A stretch of DNA of 64,000 nucleotides from Schistosoma haematobium (lineage: Eukaryota > Platyhelminthes > Trematoda > Strigeidida > Schistosomatidae): contig NC_067196.1 in assembly GCF_000699445.3 (NCBI RefSeq), positions 22,213,116 to 22,277,115 on the forward strand, given 5' to 3'. Below the pieces are notes generated by a model. It did no database searches and was not told the DNA's origin. It saw only the letters and a program-made list of their open reading frames with translations. Below are positions 58,275 through 64,000 of this stretch, in pieces. Positions within the stretch are counted from its first letter, which is position 1. Each line of letters starts with the position of its first letter. The translations under genes were made by a program, and so were the position numbers.

Positions 58275-60354
58275 AGCGCATATATCAGTAATGAGATACA
58301 TGTATTCTCGGTTGACGTGTACTAAATGAGATGAAACATGAATCTTTAATTTTACTTTTATTCACTAATCAAGATATTTAAGTATTCACTGAAAGAGTCT
58401 GATTAAATTTATTTCTCATTATAAATAACAGAGAATAAATAATAATAAATTCATGTATCAGGTGTTTGATGTACATGGTAAAGAAAAGGTGTTATGACTG
58501 TTGAACTACCATTACTACTAAACGCTTTAAAATGAAAGATAGTGCTATTCCAAACAACTGATTACATTGAAAAAAGGGGTCCACTGTAAGTTATTCTATG
58601 CAAATAAGAGGACGAAATTAATGCAGGTGAAGCATCGACATCGACATTTGTTATAATGGTGTGGTGTGTGCTACTTATACTGACATAAGTAGTATATTAC
58701 GTTACTCGTGAACAGAAGGTCTGGCAGCAGAGAGACAAGAGGATCGGACAGTAAAGAATGGAAAAAAAAATGCAATTTGTATGAAAATGCAAGAACAATG
58801 AAGTCTGAGTCATTATGAAACAATCGGTGGACATTTTGCAAATTACGTATTAACTATTTGATTGTTAGATTTTATTAACAAGTCCTGTAATTTTGAGTCA
58901 AATACATCCGATTGTCCCCACTGGTGTTCTTGTTCACTACAATGGTAGATAACTGGTGCTGACTTATTAAACATGTGAATCACACGATGCAAGTCAGAGC
59001 ATAAAGATGACAGATGAAAATTTGTTCAATAATTAAAATAAGTCAGAATTCTATCTTAAATATGCTGACTTTTCATATACTTTATTTCCAGTAATGACTT
59101 ATCGTATTATCATAAATTAAACTACTACTTACGTGATAATAATTAATCAATAATTTATTGAATAAACCTGGATGTCGAAGATGGTAAAACTAACTGTCTA
59201 TGATTGACAGACATAACTAGTACGGTTATTGTCCCATAAATTATGGTCATATGGAGATGATTTACAAAAGAAATCAGTATCATAGATTATTGACACTCTA
59301 ATCAAGTAAATATTTTGATGATCATATCACAAGGAGTATCAAGAAGTTGTTTCTATTTTACAAAAAAAATAACTAAGGTTATACATTTTAATGTTGAAAA
59401 AATGATGAAATATGATAAGTGACTGTAAATGCTTTCCATTTAATTATTACATTGGTAATGTTAATCAAATAGGATAATATGGAGCTACGCATTGACTTGA
59501 ATTGTCTTTCTTCAAACAATCAGCTATAGATCACTTATTATTATCGTTATTCGCTTAACCTCACAATAGTAAGTTTGAGTTAGATATTTACCATAAGAAC
59601 AAATGAATTCGTTAGATAAACATATTTGTTCATTCGGTATATTAGAGTTGAACCTAATGAAGGATCTAACCGAAAACAATATTATTCTATGACGTAAATT
59701 ATTTGAATTTATTTTTGATTAGATGTAAAATAACATTTATTAATGGATGCAAACTAAACATACTAGATGGAATAAGTTACTAAGATTACTAATGCTTCAT
59801 TTTATGGGCATGGAATTCCGATAAGGTAAGAGAAAAAACAACGATAGTTGATGTTTTTCATATCATCAAAATGGAGAAAACCTTTTTGTTAAATAAATAC
59901 ATCGAACTTCTAATAAAAGACAGTTGTCTAGTTCTATTCATCATTACATGTTAAATCTTTGTCTAAAAGATAACCTTGATGATTTCAACTATAACCGCAA
60001 TAAAATTTGCTGTTACCGAACTGGTTGTGATTGCTCATAGTTTGTTGAATTTCTGGCTCCTTGATTATAATGTCTTCATTAATATCTGTACGGAGTTTCA
60101 TCATGTTTTGTTTGTTATATTTCGAATAACAAATTTTCCTGCAATTCATCTTCTCTTAATGTTAGCAGACAAATGTTGAAGTGTTGCATGCTAGTTGCTG
60201 TTATCTATTTACGTAACAGAACCGATCTTATCACATATGTTTAATTGCTCTTAATTCCTCAAGTAATGTAGGCTCTTACTGACCAGTAAATGTCAAAATG
60301 ACCAAACAACTGAGTTACAGATGAAATTCCAGAGTTCAAATAAGAAGAATTCAT
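58275..60354. other. AT-rich stretch, no gene recognised
   Basis: A small frame at 59976-60179 is hydrophobic but has no recognised family. Confidence 0.5.
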
Positions 60355-60490
60355 CAGTATAGGGTTGTGGAGATTGTGGAATTTAAATTGATATCATAAG
60401 TGAATCAACCTTAGATCACCACTGAAAACCTGGAAACTCTGAACGGTCATTTCGTCCTAGTATGAGTCTCCTAAGCAGTGCGCATCAACA
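60355..60490 (-). repeat. SINE 3' part with extended tail
   Basis: Starts with cagtatagggttgtggagat and runs, on the minus strand, from the hammerhead (stem I GCACUG, core CUUAGGA, GAAA intact) to the tail. It is truncated just upstream of the ribozyme. The core change G5 to U should abolish cleavage. Confidence 0.8.
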
Positions 60491-61418
60491 AAAGAACTTA
60501 TTTGCAAATCAGAAAATACATAGAAAATGTTTATAACTACCAATTCTTGGGGTTTTTGTAGCGTTTTCACACATTGATATACATAGTTCAAATAAGAATG
60601 TTACTAAAATAGTTGGATTAAGATTATTTACAAGCATTCGATAATTTCAATAATTAATAGTACATATATCCAAATTTACAGTGGCTATCAAAAATGGAGA
60701 CGGCAGTTATGAACATATAAAATAGAGACAGTAACATAAGTAAACGTTTAATAAATATCAAGAAATTTGAGGTTACTATTAAAATACCAAAAAAGTCACT
60801 ACAACGATAAATAAATAGAATGCTACAGGTTCATGTAAACATAGTAACTACGCCTCACAGACATGGTATATTAGGCATCATATCTTCAAATTGATCGATA
60901 TTGAAATTGGCTATTGAATATTAATAAGTAGTATAATTAAGTAGTAATATAAAAACAATCAAATGAGGCAGGAATATAGCTTGGATGCACAAACAGAATG
61001 AACACAATTTAACCGTAAATTTATATATTACCCGTATTTTAACTTTTTTTTATAGTTTCCTTTCTGTTCTGATAAAACATTAAACACATAACATAACCTT
61101 ATGTTTCATAACTATTTCCAAAAAAATATTTTCCTACACCTATAATTAAAAGTGTTTTAGACATCAATTTAGAAAACAGGAAGTCGTCTCAAATTATTTT
61201 TTGTTTCAGGTTGAATTTATTCGTGCTTACATAAATGCTTTAGTTCTATAATGTATTTAAGTATGTCAGTATGTATTGAGAGTATTCTGATAGAAATATT
61301 GACCATGTAGTGAATTTCAAGTGTAATGCATACATATAAAATTTAACCAATGTTCTTGAGAACCACTGAAGTGTATATGTTCATCCCGAAGGAAATCACC
61401 CATAACAACAGGATAGAG

Positions 61419-61457
<39 letters not shown>

Positions 61458-61730
61458 ATTTGGTTTTAGCCATTAAATGTCTTTATTTCAAACCTTAAGA
61501 TGGAGTAACTAAAAAATAGAGGACCTATTTCATCCGTATTTTATTTTGTCTAACTTTTTGAAATTCTTATTTTAATGGAAAACTTGTTCCCAATTTAGAA
61601 AGGTAGGAATCATCATCATCCTCTTATGGTTAATGGTTTATATGTTTTTTTTCAATCCTCTACCAAATAAAAACACACAACTAATATGAAGTTTATTTAT
61701 TTTATTATCTTATAAACAGATCTAAAACTT
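60491..61730. other. AT-rich stretch with (AT)n
   Basis: Contains an AT run at 61422-61450; otherwise nothing recognised. Confidence 0.55.
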
Positions 61731-61930
61731 CAATAGTTGAGATCATGAGTCAATTAAAGCTAGGCCACTATGGAAAACTTTGAAGCACTGAATAGGCGTT
61801 TCGTCCTTTTGTGGGACTCTTCGTGGATGCGTATTGCTGAGGAGTCCCACAATAGGACAAAACGCATGTCCAGTGCTACCAGGTTTTCCATAGTGGTCTA
61901 GCTTCAATTAACTCATAATCTCAACTATTG
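61731..61930. repeat. 200-bp fold-back of two SINE hammerhead-tail halves
   Basis: Arms 61731-61822 (minus) and 61839-61930 (plus) pair over 92 bp at about 85% with a 16-bp loop. Each arm runs from hammerhead stem II to the 'tcaactattg' tail. The plus arm has CUGAGGA (61837-61843) and an intact stem II, but AAAA for GAAA. The minus arm has GAAA, but its core reads into the loop. The two strands thus hold complementary partial ribozymes. Confidence 0.88.
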
Positions 61931-62471
61931 AAATTGCTATTATATCCACAAAAACCCCTTTATATCGAAAACTATCCAAAAAACAAACAAACAAAAAGAA
62001 TTTGTTTGAAGAAGCTAAATCCATCTAGATATTTATCAAATGAATAATTTAACATCGAATCATAATGAATATTGATTTTATTATGAGAACATAATTATAG
62101 ATATAGAATAATTGAATTAGAAATCTACTTCGAATGAAACTATCATCTAATATATATACATATATAGAAATAAACAATAAGATGAAAATAAATGGATGAG
62201 AATTAGGCAAAATAAACAGTATGTTATAACATGGCAATCTATTCTATTCATTTTCTATTAAAAAAAGATTTCAATGAAAAAGGAAAGAACAACAACAACA
62301 ACGACAACAACAACAAACGAGATAAAACATTTCGAATAGATAGTTCATGAAACAAAACAACCACCACCACCAGAACAACAACAAAAAAAAAGAGAAGAAG
62401 AAGAATATCCGAAGTAAAAAAGAAAAACAACTCCCCAATTTGTTATTATTATACATGAATAATGCAATCGG
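61931..62471. other. 3' flank of the receptor gene
   Basis: AT-rich with an AAC-rich tract (62286-62390). The region from 62471 downward is the presumed 3' untranslated or intergenic sequence of the minus-strand receptor. Poly(A) signals are too common here to choose one. Confidence 0.45.
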
Positions 62472-63731
62472 CTAAAAAAAATACAGATCTATGTGATGAA
62501 TGAATTTTTTTTTCCATATTTTATACCATATAATTAATAATATCGTTTTTATATCATGACGTACAGTGATAGTACCTAACATTAATACATAACTAGTAAT
62601 TGTCAATACAAACCAATAGAGAATAGATAATAAATTAAATAAATTATCAATCCAATGATCATTTGTTTTAGCTACTAAAAAACAACAATAATCATCATAA
62701 ATTGAACCGAATACAAATAAACAAAATAAAATGAATAAATATAAAATTGCACAGATTAACATCATTTTAGCTACGGTTATTCTAGCTGATGTATTATTAC
62801 TACTATTATTAGTATTATTATTATTATGATGAAGATTAGAACCATTAGTATTATTATTATTATTATTTATGAAGTCTGATTTAATATTTTTTAATTTCCA
62901 ATGAATTAATACAACAATCATTAATACAGTTGATATAATCACAGTGAATCCTGGTATAATAAATGTAATTGAAAATTTAATCGTATTCACTAATGTACTT
63001 TTAAATGGTTCATTACATACAGGATAATTGGGTATTAATAAAAATAGATTTGATAATATACCTATAAAATAAATAAATAAAATCATAATTAAAGCTGGTT
63101 TAATGGATGTACGATTGATACTATAATAATTTCTTGGAAATAATATAATATAACAACGTTCAATGCATAAACATACAAAATGCCAACCAGATATATCACA
63201 TGAGATAAATGATAAAAAGATTTGTATTCTACATAACCAATCATTGGTTAATAAACGTAAATCATTACCAGTCATTGATAAATAGATTAAACGTGTTAAA
63301 TCTGTACAACATCCTATAATATTAATGAATTCCATGGATAATATAATAATTTGAATTGATATTCTTAATGAACAATTAGGCCATATTAAAATTTCTTTTG
63401 GTGTTATCATAGATTGTATTTGTTCTGATGTATTGATATCATTTCGATGGATTAGTGTATTTGCTGTTGTCGTTGTTGTTGTTGTCGTCGTTGTAACTTT
63501 TGTCATTGTTTGTAATATAGTACAAGATGGATTAGTAGTCATAAAATTATAATTTAGTTGTCTTTTTCGTTGTATAGATTTCCATTTTATTATTGTTCTC
63601 CAACCTAGAATATAAGTAGTCCAAAGAATGAATGCAATAAAATGTGCAATGAATGATAATATACCGATACATCCAATACTAATTTGGATAAATTGTTGAT
63701 AATAATTAGTACTATTATCACTATAACACAT
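62472..63731 (-). CDS. Rhodopsin-like orphan G-protein-coupled receptor, single exon
   Basis: A 419-residue seven-transmembrane protein expected at the plasma membrane, where it would couple an unknown ligand to G proteins. Approximate helices: TM1 14-41, TM2 122-145, TM3 167-194, TM4 212-234, TM5 250-277, TM6 318-343, TM7 362-388. Family signs are an N-terminal glycosylation sequon (N6ST), Cys167 at the top of TM3 with Cys239 in the second outer loop (likely disulfide), and ERC (191-193) at the DRY position followed by YIILFP. The first inner loop is very long (42-120) with a 10-Thr tract. The third inner loop (280-317) is Asn-rich from AAT repeats. The usual CWxP in TM6 and NPxxY in TM7 are not recognisable. 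The start is the only Met upstream of TM1. The lack of introns and the divergence recall flatworm-specific rhodopsin-like orphan receptors (PROF-type), but this placement is inference. It could be a diverged peptide receptor. Confidence 0.8.
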   Translation of the reverse strand: MCYSDNSTNYYQQFIQISIGCIGILSFIAHFIAFILWTTYILGWRTIIKWKSIQRKRQLNYNFMTTNPSCTILQTMTKVTTTTTTTTTTANTLIHRNDINTSEQIQSMITPKEILIWPNCSLRISIQIIILSMEFINIIGCCTDLTRLIYLSMTGNDLRLLTNDWLCRIQIFLSFISCDISGWHFVCLCIERCYIILFPRNYYSINRTSIKPALIMILFIYFIGILSNLFLLIPNYPVCNEPFKSTLVNTIKFSITFIIPGFTVIISTVLMIVVLIHWKLKNIKSDFINNNNNNTNGSNLHHNNNNTNNSSNNTSARITVAKMMLICAILYLFILFCLFVFGSIYDDYCCFLVAKTNDHWIDNLFNLLSILYWFVLTITSYVLMLGTITVRHDIKTILLIIWYKIWKKKFIHHIDLYFF

Positions 63732-64000
63732 TTATTCTCAATACAATTTGACTAATTCAAAATATGTTATAAATTATTTATTATATCCTTTCTATAATAG
63801 ACATTAATTTTTCATATCATAAACATATGTATATTTATGAATGGGTTATCAAGTTTATGATTTATGGCTCTTTGCTGATACTACTCATTATATATTATAT
63901 CCAAAGAAAAAAAAAAGAAACTTTTTTAATCCAATCAAATTAAAGATCATCTAGTATATTGGGATTGGATAAAATCCACTAAAGAGAACTGCCATTATGT
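63732..64000. other. 5' flank of the receptor gene
   Basis: AT-rich sequence upstream of the minus-strand start codon. No clear promoter element can be picked out. Confidence 0.45.

Noticed and set aside
62248..62456. Minus-strand frames rich in Phe, Leu, Val and Cys downstream of the receptor
   Set aside because: Low-complexity translation of AAC/AAG-rich sequence.

Overview
The window looks like non-coding, repeat-filled DNA from a trematode genome, most likely Schistosoma. It is AT-rich and full of (TAA)n and (TA)n microsatellites. It carries tRNA-derived SINEs with hammerhead ribozyme cores (the SM-alpha type known from schistosomes) and RTE-clade non-LTR retrotransposons resembling schistosome SR2. 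Assignment to genus rests on recognising these families from memory; the species cannot be fixed. Only one convincing host protein gene is present: a single-exon seven-transmembrane receptor at the right edge (62472-63731, minus).

Layout. 1-8.5 kb: mostly unrecognised AT-rich DNA with a decayed Ty3/Gypsy RNase H-integrase remnant at 5.0-6.3 kb. 8.5-17 kb: SINE relics, two SINE fold-backs, a 212-bp perfect ATT tract, and a 179-bp sequence present in opposite orientation at 12.0 and 16.1 kb. 17.75-20.19 kb: an RTE element with a 13-bp target-site duplication (TSD), a frameshift between endonuclease and reverse transcriptase, and an internal deletion of about 0.8 kb. 20-32 kb: more SINE copies and microsatellites. 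31.0-34.5 kb: three plus-strand SINEs, each keeping all catalytic invariants of a hammerhead ribozyme. 38.7 kb: a 71-bp-arm inverted repeat of unknown family. 40.4-40.55 kb: a probable LTR end followed by an initiator-tRNA-Met-like primer-binding site. 42.6-48.1 kb: long composite SINEs. 54.9-56.0 kb: a second RTE copy with a 13-bp TSD and an inverted 5' end. 57.9-58.3 kb: a probable 3' end of another non-LTR element. 61.7 kb: a 200-bp fold-back. 62.5-63.7 kb: the receptor gene.

The most interesting signal is a family of tRNA promoter + hammerhead SINEs that repeatedly occur as fold-backs. Two composites (42624-43148 minus, with a 15-bp TSD, and 47661-48123 plus) share one architecture. Each begins with an antisense copy of its own ribozyme 3' half and tail, broken at the stem II loop, followed by a sense tail, a spacer of about 60 bp, and the complete SINE body. 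In several fold-backs the two arms share private mutations absent from other copies, which suggests the arms arise by intramolecular copying. RNA from such a locus would carry a built-in antisense to its own hammerhead.

The genes do not form pathways or operons. Apart from the receptor, the window is a record of retrotransposition: RTE insertions with (TAAG)n tails and TSDs, SINEs with internal Pol III promoters, and palindromic derivatives. All alignments were done by eye, so mismatch counts are approximate for diverged copies.
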